A stretch of 64,000 bases of DNA from NCBI RefSeq assembly GCF_031195445.1, contig NZ_CP133480.1, forward strand, positions 4,394,501-4,458,500, in the 5' to 3' direction. The position numbers and the translations under genes were made by a program. Shown piece after piece: positions 36,881-46,411 of this stretch (positions within the stretch are counted from its first letter, which is position 1; each line of letters opens with the position of its first letter). The stretch is from Acuticoccus sp. MNP-M23. Its GTDB lineage: Bacteria; Pseudomonadota; Alphaproteobacteria; Rhizobiales; Amorphaceae. The notes beneath the pieces are model-generated. The model was not told the origin of the DNA and did not search any database. It saw only the letters and a list, made by a program, of their open reading frames with translations.

Positions 36881-37408
36881 CTATTCCCCGTGGCTCTGTT
36901 CGATGACGTTGTTCTTGATGCGGTGATCGCCGTCGGTGAACAGGGCGATGAGGTGGTCGGTCAGCGCCAGCGCGAACACGAAAGCGCCGAACAGCATGGC
37001 GGTCTGCGGGATCCACAGCGGAGAGGCATCCGGCCCCTGGCTGATGTCCTGAAATTTCCATGACCAGAACACGAACCGGACGCCGTAATAGACGAAATAC
37101 CACGCCAGCGCCGTCCCGATGCCGAAGCACCAGATCTCCACATAGCGCCGCGCACCGGCGGGCACGGAATTAAGCAGGATCGAGACGCGAATATGCGCGC
37201 CGCGGTTAAGCGCATGGGCAAACGCAAAGAACGAGGCCGCTGCCATGGCATAGCCCGCATAGTCGGGCGCGCCGGGAAACACTTCGCCGGTCCAGCGGGC
37301 GACCATCTGGACGACGATCAGCACCAGGATCGCGATGAGGCACAGCGCCCCCAAGACGCCCGAGCCGAAATAAAGACCATCAAGGATGGCGCGGATTGTC
37401 CTCTTCAC
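36881..37408 (-). CDS. TRAP transporter small permease (DctQ family), third system
   Basis: A 175-residue protein with four hydrophobic segments and the DctQ pattern VARWTGEVFPGAPDYAGYAMAA. The GTG at 37408 has a GAGAGGG site six bases upstream; the longer reading from 37465 adds arginine-rich sequence unlike the family. It is separated from the binding-protein gene by 218 bases holding a hairpin. Confidence 0.87.
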   Translation of the reverse strand: MKRTIRAILDGLYFGSGVLGALCLIAILVLIVVQMVARWTGEVFPGAPDYAGYAMAAASFFAFAHALNRGAHIRVSILLNSVPAGARRYVEIWCFGIGTALAWYFVYYGVRFVFWSWKFQDISQGPDASPLWIPQTAMLFGAFVFALALTDHLIALFTDGDHRIKNNVIEQSHGE

Positions 37409-37549
37409 CGTGAACCCTCTCGGCTTGGCGTCAACGCGCGACCGGTTGCGGCCGCACACCCGCACGCACCAGAACCCGTGGATTTTGCAATGCCTTCAAT
37501 CGGCCGCCCCATCATGCGGAGCCATGCGCCAGGCGCGGCACCGAAAGAC

Positions 37550-37577
37550 GAAGGCGCCGCCAGCTTGCGGCGCCTTC
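37550..37577 (-). terminator. Intercistronic hairpin between binding protein and small permease genes
   Basis: GAAGGCGCCGC and GCGGCGCCTTC form a perfect 11-bp stem with a six-base loop. On the minus strand it is followed by GTCTTTC, a weak T-run. It lies about 50 bases after the binding-protein stop and probably attenuates transcription into the permease genes or stabilises the upstream message. Confidence 0.65.
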
Positions 37578-37626
37578 GTTGGCATCGGACGACGGACCGG
37601 TCAGGCAAGCGGTCCGGAATGCAGGA

Positions 37627-38598
37627 TCAGTTGGCGTTGTAGGTGTCGACGATCGTCTTGCCCGTATCGCCGGCCGCATCCAGCCACTCGGCGGTCATCG
37701 TGTCGCCGATCTCGCGCAGTTCGGTGGCAAGCTGCTCGGACGGCGGCTCGACGCTCATGCCGTTCTTCTTCAGCTCGCCGAGGGTGAAGTCGGTGTAGTC
37801 GACAGCCCGCTTGGTGCCGGCTTCCTCGGCCTTGGCGGCGCAGTCGGTGACGACGGACTTGATCTCGTCAGACTCGCCATCCCAGACGGACGTGTTGACG
37901 AAGATGTAGTTGCGCGGGATCCAGGCGTCGACCTCGTAGAAGTTGGTGAGGCTTTCCCAGACCTTGCGGTCGTAGCCGGTGGCGCCTGACGAGACCATCG
38001 ATTCAGCAACGCCCGTCGCGAACGCCTGGCTGATTTCGGCGGCCTCGATCTGCACCGGGAGCATTCCGGTCAGCTCGGCAAGGCGGGCGGTGGCGTTGTT
38101 GTAGGAGCGGAACTTCACGCCTTCCATGTCGGCAACGCTGTTCACCGGCTTGGCAAAATAGAGCCCCTGTGGCGGCCACGGCACGGAGTAGAGGAGCGTG
38201 AGGCCCTGGCTCTCCAGAAGCTCTTCCATGGCAGGCTTGGCCGCTTCCCATAGCTTGTCATGCTGTTCGAACGATGTGGCGAGGAAGGGGATCGAATCGA
38301 CGCCGAACAGCGCATCCTCGTTCTGGTGCGCCGACAGGAGCCGCTCGCCGATCTGCGTTTGCCCGGTCTGCACCGCGCGCTTGATCTGGTCGCCGGAGAA
38401 CAGCGAACCCGAGGGGTGGACTGCAATTTCCAGCGCGCCGTCGGTGCCGTCGGTGACGCACTGGGCGAACTCGGCGCCGGTTTCAGAGTGGAAGTTGCTC
38501 GCCGCATACGCCATCGGCATGTCCCACTTTTCCGCAAACGCCGCTGCGGACCAGAGGGTGGCCACGGCCGTGGCGCTGACCAGTATTGCTTTGCTCAT
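37627..38598 (-). CDS. TRAP transporter substrate-binding protein (DctP family), third system
   Basis: A 323-residue periplasmic binding protein with a signal peptide of about 23 residues (SAAAFAEKW). The ligand-arginine region appears as MEGVKFRSYN near 150-160. The ATG at 38598 begins a proper signal peptide; upstream in-frame sequence does not. It lies 52 bases downstream of the FAD-oxidase gene, in the same operon. Confidence 0.9.
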   Translation of the reverse strand: MSKAILVSATAVATLWSAAAFAEKWDMPMAYAASNFHSETGAEFAQCVTDGTDGALEIAVHPSGSLFSGDQIKRAVQTGQTQIGERLLSAHQNEDALFGVDSIPFLATSFEQHDKLWEAAKPAMEELLESQGLTLLYSVPWPPQGLYFAKPVNSVADMEGVKFRSYNNATARLAELTGMLPVQIEAAEISQAFATGVAESMVSSGATGYDRKVWESLTNFYEVDAWIPRNYIFVNTSVWDGESDEIKSVVTDCAAKAEEAGTKRAVDYTDFTLGELKKNGMSVEPPSEQLATELREIGDTMTAEWLDAAGDTGKTIVDTYNAN

Positions 38599-38650
38599 TC
38601 CCGAAAACTCCGTTCTGTGCGGCGTTCTGTGCGCCGTCGGCAGGGGCCCG

Positions 38651-39904
38651 TTACTTTGCGGGCCGAGATGCGAAGCGTGATGGCGCGAACATTGAAATGT
38701 CAATATTAGGCGCCCGTCCTGCGATAAGCTGCGCCAGGAGCCGGCCTGTCTTGGGCCCCGACGTCAGCCCGATGTGATGATGGCCGAACCCGAGGAAAGC
38801 ACCTTTGATGCCATCCACTTCGCCAATCAGCGGCAGGGAGTCCGCCGTTGCCGGCCGGTGACCCATCCACTCGCGCTTGTCCTTGAAGGTGAGGCCCGGC
38901 AGCGCCTTTTTCACCTGCTCCTCCAGAAGCTGGAACGGCCGGCGGGACGGCGCGGCATCCAGCCCGCCGAACTCGACGATCCCGGCGCAGCGCAGCCGTC
39001 CCTCCATGGGCGTTGCGACAAACTTGCCCGATGCCACCATCAGCGGCGCGCTCGGCATCACCGACGGTTCGATCAGCTCGATGTGATAGCCGCGCTCGGT
39101 TTCCAGCGGCACGTCGATGCCGAGCGCCTTCGCCAGCGGACCGGACCAGACGCCCGTTGCCAGCACGAACTTGTCGCAAGGCACGGTCTCACCGCCGACG
39201 CGCACGCCGGTGACCGCGCCATTTTCGCGCAACACGTCGGTCGCCTCACCGCGGATGAAACGTGCGCCCCTGGCCTCGGCCTCTGCGGCCAGCGCCTTCA
39301 CGTAGGCGCCGGGGTCCTTGATATGGCCGTGGTTGCCGACCCGAACGAGGCAGCCGATGGCCTCGCCAAGGGCGGGGTCGTACTTGCGGACCCACTGGCC
39401 CTCCAGAACGTCCCACGACATGCCGTGATCGCGGCGGATGCTCCAGCCGAACGCGTCGCCCTTGAAGTGGGCAAGGTCGCGGTAGCCGAAATTATAGTCG
39501 GACATGGCGATGAAGCGCTCGGCGGGCGTGCCGCGCGCGATCTCCATGTGCTCGTTGACGGAGTCCGGCACGATCTGCGCCAGCCCGTTGGCGATCCGCC
39601 TGGCATCCTCGGCGTTGGCATGGGCAAGATATTTGCGCAGCCACGGCATCAGCTTGGGAAGGTACCCCCACTTGAGGAAGAGCGGCTGGTTGCGGTCCAG
39701 CAGCATTCCCGGCGCCTTCTTCACCAGCCCCGGCCCGGTGACCGGCACGATGGAGCAGGAGGCGAGCACGCCGGCATTGCCGTAGCTGGTGCCGTCGCCG
39801 GGGGCGCCGCGGTCGATCACGGTGACCTCGTGCCCGTCGCGCTGAAGCCAGAGTGCGGTGGAGACGCCGACGATGCCGGCGCCGACAATGACGACGCGGC
39901 TCAT
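38651..39904 (-). CDS. FAD-dependent D-amino acid dehydrogenase-like oxidoreductase (DAO family)
   Basis: A 417-residue flavoenzyme with the N-terminal dinucleotide motif [20 protein letters not shown] (7-26 region) and the C-terminal [20 protein letters not shown] typical of DadA-like amino acid dehydrogenases. [10 protein letters not shown] near 40 is the family FAD-contact segment. It likely oxidises an amino acid, imino acid or N-methyl amino acid with transfer to the respiratory chain. Its start overlaps the end of the enolase-family gene (ATGA). Confidence 0.88.
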   Translation of the reverse strand: MSRVVIVGAGIVGVSTALWLQRDGHEVTVIDRGAPGDGTSYGNAGVLASCSIVPVTGPGLVKKAPGMLLDRNQPLFLKWGYLPKLMPWLRKYLAHANAEDARRIANGLAQIVPDSVNEHMEIARGTPAERFIAMSDYNFGYRDLAHFKGDAFGWSIRRDHGMSWDVLEGQWVRKYDPALGEAIGCLVRVGNHGHIKDPGAYVKALAAEAEARGARFIRGEATDVLRENGAVTGVRVGGETVPCDKFVLATGVWSGPLAKALGIDVPLETERGYHIELIEPSVMPSAPLMVASGKFVATPMEGRLRCAGIVEFGGLDAAPSRRPFQLLEEQVKKALPGLTFKDKREWMGHRPATADSLPLIGEVDGIKGAFLGFGHHHIGLTSGPKTGRLLAQLIAGRAPNIDISMFAPSRFASRPAK

Positions 39905-41034
39905 GCCGTCACCGTGGAGCGGAGCGCGAAGCGGGCAAGCTTTTCGGCGTCCGGCAGGATGCCGAGGCCGGGGCCGTCCGGCACGATGACCATGCCGTTG
40001 TCGATGGCGAACGGCTCGGCCAGAATGTCTTCCGCCAGATAATATTTCGCCTGGTAGAACTCGCAGCCGAGCGTGATGCCGGGGCTGGCCGCTATGGCGT
40101 GAACCCCGGCCAGATGGCCAAGCCCGGTCTCGAACATGTCGCCTCCATAGGCTGAAAGGCCTGCGGCACGGGCCATCTCGGCCACCTGGGCGGCACGGCG
40201 CGGTCCGCCTGCCTTCATCACCTTGACGGATATGCCGTCACAAATCTCTTCCCTGATGGCGCGCACCATATCCTCCGGCCCGAAGACGCTTTCGTCTGCA
40301 ATGAGAGGGGCTGCGGTCGCCTCGCGCAAGCGGCGCATCAGGGCGAACTGGTCGGCGCGCACAGGTTGCTCGATGAACGAGGGCCCGCGGGAATCGAGGT
40401 CGACCACCCGGCCCATCGCCTCCGCCGGCGAAAGACCCTGGTTGTAGTCGACCCGCACCTTGATGCCCGGAAAGTCCCGCGCCAGCCGGTCGAGCCGCAT
40501 GATGTCGAAGCCGTGATCCTGCACGCCGGCCTTGAGCTTGACGATGCCGACGCCGTCCGCCTCAAGCCGCCCGCACAAGGCAAGATCGGCCTCGAAGTCG
40601 GGATCGGCGAGCGAGACCGAGAGCGGGATCGCATCGCGGCACTTGCCGCCCAGCAGCGCCCAGACGGGAATGCCAGCCGCCCGGCCTGCAAGATCCAGCA
40701 AGGCGGTTTCGAGAGCCGCCTTGGCGTCGGTGGAAAAGGCGACCGTCCGCTCGGCCCGCGCCATCACGCCGGCAATGTCGCCGACCCTTGCGCCGATCAC
40801 CGCCGGGCGCATGTAGCGGTCGAGCGCGGCGTAGGCATTTTCGGGCGTGCCGGTGAAGACGGACCAGCAGGCCGCCTCGCCAAAGCCTTCGATGCCGCCG
40901 GCGGACGTGAGGCGGACGATGACCACCTCCACCGCCCCGCCGACGCTGCCGATCCCGTGGTCCCGCCGGGAGACCACGGGGAGCGACAGATGCCAGAGGT
41001 CCAGCCGCTCGATGGTATCGCCGAGCGCCGTCAT
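39901..41034 (-). CDS. Enolase-superfamily enzyme (mandelate racemase/muconate lactonizing type)
   Basis: A 377-residue enolase-superfamily protein. Metal ligands are visible as D196 (VRVDYNQ), E222 (FIEQP) and D247 (IADES). Catalytic lysines are K166 and K168 (VKLKAG) on one side and K271 or K274 (VKVMKAGG) on the other, the muconate-lactonizing arrangement. Such enzymes include cycloisomerases, N-acyl or dipeptide racemases and cis-3-hydroxy-L-proline dehydratase. With an amino-acid oxidase next door, a proline-like or amino-acid substrate is plausible but unproven. It overlaps both neighbours by four bases. Confidence 0.88.
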   Translation of the reverse strand: MTALGDTIERLDLWHLSLPVVSRRDHGIGSVGGAVEVVIVRLTSAGGIEGFGEAACWSVFTGTPENAYAALDRYMRPAVIGARVGDIAGVMARAERTVAFSTDAKAALETALLDLAGRAAGIPVWALLGGKCRDAIPLSVSLADPDFEADLALCGRLEADGVGIVKLKAGVQDHGFDIMRLDRLARDFPGIKVRVDYNQGLSPAEAMGRVVDLDSRGPSFIEQPVRADQFALMRRLREATAAPLIADESVFGPEDMVRAIREEICDGISVKVMKAGGPRRAAQVAEMARAAGLSAYGGDMFETGLGHLAGVHAIAASPGITLGCEFYQAKYYLAEDILAEPFAIDNGMVIVPDGPGLGILPDAEKLARFALRSTVTA

Positions 41035-42734
41035 GCGATCCATTCGGAGACCGGCGCCGCGGCTTCGTGGAGAGGCTGCGAGATCACGTCCACCAGCGTC
41101 GGCCCGGCATGGGCTGTCGCTTCTTTCAGGACGCGCGGCAGGTCGGCCGGGTCCTCCACCGTCCACGTCTTCACGCCGAAGGCTGCGGCGACTGCGGCGT
41201 GGTTGGTGCGGCTGAAGTCGACATTGTAGTAGCGCTTGCCGAAGCCGGAATCCTGCCCCGCCTTGATCCACCCGAAGACGGAGTTGGAGAACACGACCGA
41301 GGTGATCGGCATGTTGTGGCGCACGATGGTCTCGAACTCGCCGCACGAAAAGCCGAACGAGCCGTCGCCCATCACCGCGACCGTCTTGACCGAAGGCCGG
41401 CCCTTGTGGGCGCCCATGGAGGCGGCCAGCGCATAGCCGAGCGCCCCGTGGGCGCGGTTGGTGATGAAGTTGCGGCCGGGTTTGCGCCAGCGGTAGTGCG
41501 CCGAGAAATACGGGCACGGCGTGCCGGGGTCGGCAACGATGATGGCGTCGTCGTCCAGCACGTCCATCAGCGCCTTGATGACGGCTTCGGGCCGGATCGG
41601 CCGGTCTGTCTCGGCGGCAAGGGCGTTGAAGGCTTCGAGCTTGGCCTCCCACGCCTTTTTCGCCAGCGCCGCACCGCCCTGCCCTTCGGGCGACTTTGTC
41701 TCCAGCGCCGCGGCCAGCGCGTCCAGCGAAAGGCGCGCGTCGGCGGCGATGGCGACGGCGGTGTCGTAGTTGGCGCCGATCACCATGGGGTCCGAATCGA
41801 TGTGGATGATGGTGGCGCTGCGCGGCGGGGAGCGCCACCGCTCGGTGGTGACGGAGCCAGCGCGGCAGCCGACGAACATCACCACGTCCGCCCCGTCGAT
41901 CACGTCGCGGGTGGACGGCGCGCCGCCGTTGGAGCCAACCACGCCCAGCGCGTTGGGGTCGGTCTCGGCAATCGCGCCCTGACCGGACACGGTGGTCGCG
42001 ACCGGGCAGTCCAGCAGCCGTGCGACTTTCGCCAGCGCATCATACGCCCCGGCGATGACCGGGCCGCCGCCGCACACGATTACCGCGCGGGACGCGTTGG
42101 CCAAGAGCGATGCCGCCTCTTCGATGGCGCCGGTTTCGGGAGCCGCCCGTTCGGCAGGGAAATGGGTATGGCGCTTGTCCGCAAAAATTTCCTCGGCGTC
42201 GACCGCACCCTTCTGGGTGTCGAAGGGCAGCGCCAGGTGGACCGCGCCGGGGGTGCCGGTGGTCATGGCGCGGAAGGCGGTGCGCATCATTGCCGGCAGG
42301 CGGGCCGCATTGTCGAGCGAGGTGTTCCACTTGGTCAGCGGGCGGAACATCGCCACCTGGTCGAGCTCCGTCAGCGGGTATTTTCCGCGCGAGGTGGTCG
42401 CAACGTCGGTGGTGATGGCGAGGATGGGAATGGAGCTTTCGTTGGCCTCCACCACGCCGGGCAGAATGTAGGTGGCGCCGCCGCCGGAGGGGCCCTCGCA
42501 CACGCCGGGCTTGCCGGTGACGCGGGCATAACCGTCGGCCATGTAGCCGGCGTGGCGCTCGTCGCGGGTCAGGATGTGGTCGATGTCGGGCTTCATCCGC
42601 GCCATCGCATCGTAAAAAGGCAGCGTGGTGTCGCCGCAGAGGCCGAAAATGGTGTCGACCTCGTAGGCCTCCAGCATGCGCACCATTGCTTCCGCGCCGG
42701 TCAATGCGTTGCTCAGCGGCTTGCCACCGTCCAT
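41031..42734 (-). CDS. Thiamine diphosphate-dependent enzyme of the acetolactate synthase family
   Basis: A 567-residue protein with the three-domain layout of acetohydroxyacid synthase-type enzymes. The catalytic glutamate is E59 ([16 protein letters not shown]), and the ThDP motif starts GDGSFGF at 456, followed about 25 residues on by SNSVFG. The sequence GPSGGGATY differs from the GPG seen in true acetolactate synthases, so another carboligase or decarboxylase is likely. The ATG at 42734 follows AGAGGA. It is first of the six-gene operon; a palindromic site lies about 80 bases upstream. Confidence 0.88.
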   Translation of the reverse strand: MDGGKPLSNALTGAEAMVRMLEAYEVDTIFGLCGDTTLPFYDAMARMKPDIDHILTRDERHAGYMADGYARVTGKPGVCEGPSGGGATYILPGVVEANESSIPILAITTDVATTSRGKYPLTELDQVAMFRPLTKWNTSLDNAARLPAMMRTAFRAMTTGTPGAVHLALPFDTQKGAVDAEEIFADKRHTHFPAERAAPETGAIEEAASLLANASRAVIVCGGGPVIAGAYDALAKVARLLDCPVATTVSGQGAIAETDPNALGVVGSNGGAPSTRDVIDGADVVMFVGCRAGSVTTERWRSPPRSATIIHIDSDPMVIGANYDTAVAIAADARLSLDALAAALETKSPEGQGGAALAKKAWEAKLEAFNALAAETDRPIRPEAVIKALMDVLDDDAIIVADPGTPCPYFSAHYRWRKPGRNFITNRAHGALGYALAASMGAHKGRPSVKTVAVMGDGSFGFSCGEFETIVRHNMPITSVVFSNSVFGWIKAGQDSGFGKRYYNVDFSRTNHAAVAAAFGVKTWTVEDPADLPRVLKEATAHAGPTLVDVISQPLHEAAAPVSEWIA

Positions 42735-42813
42735 CGGGAATTCCTCTCGTCTTCGTGTCTGGGTCTGTCGCGCGGCGCGCTTTGCATGGCACAGGAGTAC
42801 ACGGTATTTCGGT

Positions 42814-42823
42814 CTGTATACAA
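42814..42823. promoter_or_regulatory. TGTATACA palindrome in the divergent intergenic region: candidate GntR-type operator
   Basis: CTGTATACAA at 42814-42823 contains a perfect 8-bp palindrome with the GT...AC core typical of GntR (FadR-type) operators. It sits in the 173-base gap between the divergent ThDP and racemase-family genes. A GTACAC half-site lies near 42797. No regulator gene is in the window. Confidence 0.45.
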
Positions 42824-42907
42824 TGGCTGGAGCGTGCGAACGTGACAACATCTTGCCAAGGCCCGGCACTGCGTCCATTCACCAGGGAGCCACAACGGGA
42901 GACCCCC

Positions 42908-43633
42908 ATGCGCCTGTCCGGCGGAAAATCGATCTATGGCGCGACCCTTGGTATCCTGATGCTGGAGGCGCGTTTTCCCCGCATTGTCGGCGATATGGGC
43001 CACGCGGACACCTTCCCGTTTCCGGTGCAATACCGCCTGGTGGATGGCGCAAGTCCCGACCGAGTGGTCCGCCACGGGGCCGATGGCCTGCTCGGCCCGT
43101 TTGTCGATGCCGCGCGCGATCTCGTGCGCCATGGCTGCGACGGCATCACCACCAATTGCGGCTTCCTCTCGCTGTTCCAGACCGAGCTGGCGGCGGCGGT
43201 CAACGTCCCCGTCGCCACATCCTCGCTGATGCAGGTTGCCACGGTGAACCGGCTTCTCCCCGCCGGCAAACGCGCCGGGCTCCTCACCATTTCGGGATCG
43301 ACGCTGACCGATGCGCATCTCGTCGCCGCCGGCGTGCCACCCGACACGCCAATCGCCACCACCGAGGGCGGCGCCGAATTCACCCGCGCCATTCTGGACG
43401 ACGAGGAAACGCTCGATCCCGCGCTTGCGGAGGCCGACAACGTTTCGGCTGCGCTGATGTTGTGCACAGATGACAGCGTCGGCGCCATCGTCCTCGAATG
43501 CACCAACATGACGCCCTATGCCGCCGCCATTCGGGCCGCAACCGGGCGCCCGGTGTTCACCATGGTGGGGTTTGCAAGCTGGTTCCACAGCGCGCTGTCG
43601 CCCAGGCTGGATGGAGGGCGCTATGGCCTATGA
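42908..43633 (+). CDS. Aspartate/glutamate racemase superfamily protein
   Basis: A 241-residue protein of the Asp/Glu/hydantoin racemase fold. Both catalytic cysteines are present: C84 in TTNCGFLSLF and C198 in VLECTNMTPY, so a two-base racemase or isomerase mechanism is possible. Superfamily members include racemases, maleate isomerase and decarboxylases. It is divergent from the six-gene operon and overlaps the thioesterase gene by 11 bases. Confidence 0.85.
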   Translation: MRLSGGKSIYGATLGILMLEARFPRIVGDMGHADTFPFPVQYRLVDGASPDRVVRHGADGLLGPFVDAARDLVRHGCDGITTNCGFLSLFQTELAAAVNVPVATSSLMQVATVNRLLPAGKRAGLLTISGSTLTDAHLVAAGVPPDTPIATTEGGAEFTRAILDDEETLDPALAEADNVSAALMLCTDDSVGAIVLECTNMTPYAAAIRAATGRPVFTMVGFASWFHSALSPRLDGGRYGL

Positions 43634-44045
43634 GACCGAACGGCTGGTGGAATGGGGCGACTGCGACGCGGCAGGCATCGTGTTCTTCCCCAATTTCTAC
43701 CGCTGGATTGACGGGCACTATCACCGCTTCACCAAGGCGTGCGCCTTCTATGACCAGCGCACCCTTTTGGCCGACCACGGCCTCCTCGGCACGCCGCTGC
43801 GCGATACAGGCTGCACGTTCCACGCGCCGGCCCGCTTTGGAGACGTGCTGACGATTGCCTCAAAGCTCACCAAGCTCGGCACCACCAGCCTCTCGCTCAC
43901 CTACGTGTTCACCCGCAACGGCACACTGGTGGCAAAGGGCATGGAAACCCGCGTGATGGTGCGTGAAGTGGACGGCGTGATCGCGAAGGCACCCATCCCC
44001 GATGCGGTGCGCAGCCGCCTTGCGCCGCTGGTGGAGGCTGGCTGA
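43623..44045 (+). CDS. 4-hydroxybenzoyl-CoA thioesterase-family hotdog protein
   Basis: A 140-residue acyl-CoA thioesterase with the 4HBT active-site motif WGDCDAAGIVFFPNFYRW (Asp followed by the AGIVFFP turn) at about 11-28. It hydrolyses a CoA thioester, substrate unknown. The ATG at 43623 lies inside the end of the racemase-family gene, so the two are co-translated. It suggests that the pathway here passes through a CoA intermediate. Confidence 0.88.
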   Translation: MAYETERLVEWGDCDAAGIVFFPNFYRWIDGHYHRFTKACAFYDQRTLLADHGLLGTPLRDTGCTFHAPARFGDVLTIASKLTKLGTTSLSLTYVFTRNGTLVAKGMETRVMVREVDGVIAKAPIPDAVRSRLAPLVEAG

Positions 44046-44048
44046 CGG

Positions 44049-45167
44049 TCAGCTCCCGGTAAACGCCGCCAGATAATGGCGCCAGTCTTCCGGCATCAGC
44101 GCGTGGTCTCCCGGCCGCAGATGCCACGCCAGCCCTCCCCGCGTCAGCGCCAGCGTTGTGGTGCGCGGCTCTGCAAAAACCGCAGGAGAAGGCGGAAACG
44201 CCACGCCCCAGGCGGGCGCAGCGGCACAGATCGCGGCATATTCGGCGGCAGGATCTGCCCAGGCATCTGCCGCTGCCGAGCCCACAATCACCTGCCGTGG
44301 TGCAACCGCTGCGATGAGGTGCTGCTGGTCCAGTCCCGCGCGGCGGACCCGGTCCGGGTCACCGGCCAGCCCCTCTGCCCCCCAGTGCGGATAGCGTGCG
44401 GCCATCGCGCCAAGGCTTTCCCCGCGCGAGATGGCGGCCATTGCCGTCCCGCCGCACCCGGCATTGTTGACGATGGCCGCCGAAATCCGGCTGTCGTTGG
44501 CGGCCGCCCAGAGGGCCGCCTTTCCAAGCCGCGAATGGCCCGCCACCGCAATGCGCACTGGATCCACCTGCGGCAGCATCAACGCCGCATCCACCAGCCG
44601 GGACAGGGACCAGGCCCACAGGCTGATTGCGCCGGGACGCGGCACGCCGGTGCCAAGAAGCGGCGCAAGCCCCCGGCTCTGCCACCTCTCGGCACAATCG
44701 GGCACAAAGGACCCGTAGGGCGCAAGGAGCAGCCCCACCCCGTGCGCCATGAAACGGGAGACCGGCCAACGCGCAGCGTGACGGCCGCGCATCCGCGGTG
44801 ATGGCGCGCCGTTGACAAGGCCGAGCGCCGGGTCGGCATCCACAATCATCCGCGGGTCGATGGGAAAGGCCGATCCCATGAGAACGCCGGCCGGCCCCAG
44901 AAACGAAAGCCCGATCACCAAAGGCACCGGACGTGGCACATCCGGCAGCCAGAGTGCAGCATCCACCGCGTGGGCGCCTTTGGCCGTTTCTATCGTGATG
45001 GTCAGGCGGCGGCAGGGTTCCCCGTCCACCGGCGCCATGGCCACATGAACCTTTGACGGAGCAGCGGGCACAGGGCCGTAAAGGAGCCGGGCAAAGCCGT
45101 CCCGCCAGCGCGCCTGATCTGCGCAGAGCCCATGCGCGCTGATGGCGTCGGGCGGCTGCGGCGCCAC
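44049..45167 (-). CDS. Alpha/beta hydrolase resembling CE15 glucuronoyl esterases
   Basis: A 372-residue hydrolase. The nucleophile serine is in GHSRLGKAALWAA, matching the G-x-S-R-x-G-K signature of CE15-like esterases, and the likely catalytic His is in RPGDHALMPEDW near the C terminus. The segment after the nucleophile reads VNNAGCGGTA where CE15 enzymes often carry the acidic residue, so the third triad member is unclear. No signal peptide is seen. The GTG start at 45167 follows the upstream gene stop by three bases. Biological substrate unknown. Confidence 0.75.
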   Translation of the reverse strand: MAPQPPDAISAHGLCADQARWRDGFARLLYGPVPAAPSKVHVAMAPVDGEPCRRLTITIETAKGAHAVDAALWLPDVPRPVPLVIGLSFLGPAGVLMGSAFPIDPRMIVDADPALGLVNGAPSPRMRGRHAARWPVSRFMAHGVGLLLAPYGSFVPDCAERWQSRGLAPLLGTGVPRPGAISLWAWSLSRLVDAALMLPQVDPVRIAVAGHSRLGKAALWAAANDSRISAAIVNNAGCGGTAMAAISRGESLGAMAARYPHWGAEGLAGDPDRVRRAGLDQQHLIAAVAPRQVIVGSAAADAWADPAAEYAAICAAAPAWGVAFPPSPAVFAEPRTTTLALTRGGLAWHLRPGDHALMPEDWRHYLAAFTGS

Positions 45168-45170
45168 CTG

Positions 45171-46028
45171 TCAGGCACCGGGACCGAGGCGCCGGGCGGC
45201 GCGCCAGAGAGTCCATTGCACGCCGAGGGGTCCCGGCATGCGGGGGGCGGCGGGGCGTTTCCGGGCAGCTGCCAGCGCAGGACGGGCGGTGAAGGCCGGG
45301 AGAAGCGCCGCACGCACCGCCGGGTCTGCCCCTTTCAAGGCGCCCCGGAATGCAGCATCCGCAGCCTCGCCATGGTCGACGATGGCGCGGACCGCCGCTG
45401 GCAGCGCATCCGGCACCGTTCCAGCTTCGATGTGGGCGGCAATGTTGGCCACCCCCGCCGCCTGCCACAGGGTTGCTGGAATGTGCGTGCGACCTGCGCC
45501 AAGCCGCTGCGCTTCACCGAGCGCTGCATCGGCCGCGGCCAGCGCAACACCGCCATGGCCGGCTGCCCCCGCTGCGGTGCGCGCTGCGGCAAAGCCCGCC
45601 TCCTCGCCGTGATGGGCGATGGCGTGGGCCATGGCGGCAAGCTGCAATGGCGCGGCGAACGCCTCGCCGGCGAAACCGTCGAACCCGTCAGTGTCCTCGA
45701 AAGGATCGGCGTAAAGATCGTGAATGCGGGCCTCGCTCATGGCGGCCAGCGTCTCGGCCGGCCAGCCGTAGCGGGCCATTCCGTCGCGCAGGGCCAGCAC
45801 CAACGGGACCGGCGCACCCTCGCCGAAGCCCTCGTTGCGGATCGCATCGCGCCACCACTGGAGCCGCACCTCGGCGGCCAGCGGATCGCGCGCGCGGGCA
45901 ACGATGCGCGCAAGCTCAAGCCGGTAGGCGGCCAGCGCATAAAGGGCCGGCCGGGCGCTTTCAGGGGCAAACAGCGTGGCGAGGTACTGGGTGCGATCGC
46001 CGGTGCGGACGTCGGCGGCAAAATCCAT
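45171..46028 (-). CDS. Squalene/phytoene synthase-family protein, NDUFAF6-like
   Basis: A 285-residue member of the trans-isoprenyl synthase superfamily (RLQWWRDAIRNE is typical). The aspartate-rich motifs that bind prenyl diphosphate in true synthases are not present: the first site reads YALAAYRLELARI and the second HDLYADPFEDTD in a changed setting. That fits the NDUFAF6-like group, known in mitochondria as complex I assembly factors. It starts with a one-base overlap after the NDUFAF3-like gene, which strengthens the assembly-factor idea. A synthase role cannot be ruled out. Confidence 0.75.
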   Translation of the reverse strand: MDFAADVRTGDRTQYLATLFAPESARPALYALAAYRLELARIVARARDPLAAEVRLQWWRDAIRNEGFGEGAPVPLVLALRDGMARYGWPAETLAAMSEARIHDLYADPFEDTDGFDGFAGEAFAAPLQLAAMAHAIAHHGEEAGFAAARTAAGAAGHGGVALAAADAALGEAQRLGAGRTHIPATLWQAAGVANIAAHIEAGTVPDALPAAVRAIVDHGEAADAAFRGALKGADPAVRAALLPAFTARPALAAARKRPAAPRMPGPLGVQWTLWRAARRLGPGA

Positions 46029-46411
46029 CAGACGACGATGAAGCCCGCAGCGACACGCCTCTCCTCGGCAATCATCACGTTGTACGTGCGCACGGCGGCA
46101 CCGGTGTTCATCGTATCGAACCGGACGCCGGCCTTGCGCAGCGCCACCGCGGTGTCGTCCGCCAGCGGCAGCGGCATGGTGCCGACGCCTACCAGAAGCA
46201 CGTCAATGTCGGCACACTCGGCAATCACCCGGGCAACGGCGTCCGGCGTGATCGCATCGGCCAGCACGGGATCCCACCCGTAGATGCCGGACGGGACGCA
46301 CAGGAGCGAACCCTTGTGCGACATGTCCGCAAAGCGGAAACCGCCATTGCCGTAGGCATCAATCGGCGCGCGCCCCGGAAAGTGCGCGTCGCGGATCATC
46401 AGCCCCGCCAT
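46028..46411 (-). CDS. Mth938-like (DUF498, NDUFAF3-like) protein
   Basis: A 127-residue protein of the Mth938/DUF498 family; mitochondrial NDUFAF3, a complex I assembly factor, is a homologue. Typical features are IDAYGNGGFRF near 17, VLLVGVGTMPLPL near 70 and the MNTGAAVRTYNVM segment near 100. It shares a base with the secF stop and with the next gene start, so secDF, this gene and the NDUFAF6-like gene form one transcription unit. Confidence 0.85.
   Translation of the reverse strand: MAGLMIRDAHFPGRAPIDAYGNGGFRFADMSHKGSLLCVPSGIYGWDPVLADAITPDAVARVIAECADIDVLLVGVGTMPLPLADDTAVALRKAGVRFDTMNTGAAVRTYNVMIAEERRVAAGFIVV

Noticed and set aside
38691-38704. ATTGA-AATG-TCAAT inverted repeat near the third TRAP operon
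   Set aside because: It lies inside the last codons of the FAD-oxidase gene and is short, so coding constraint explains it as well as an operator would.
41067-42845. A long plus-strand open frame opposite the ThDP enzyme gene
   Set aside because: The minus-strand gene has the ThDP motif and catalytic glutamate; the plus frame has no recognisable domain and is Gly/Arg/His-rich.
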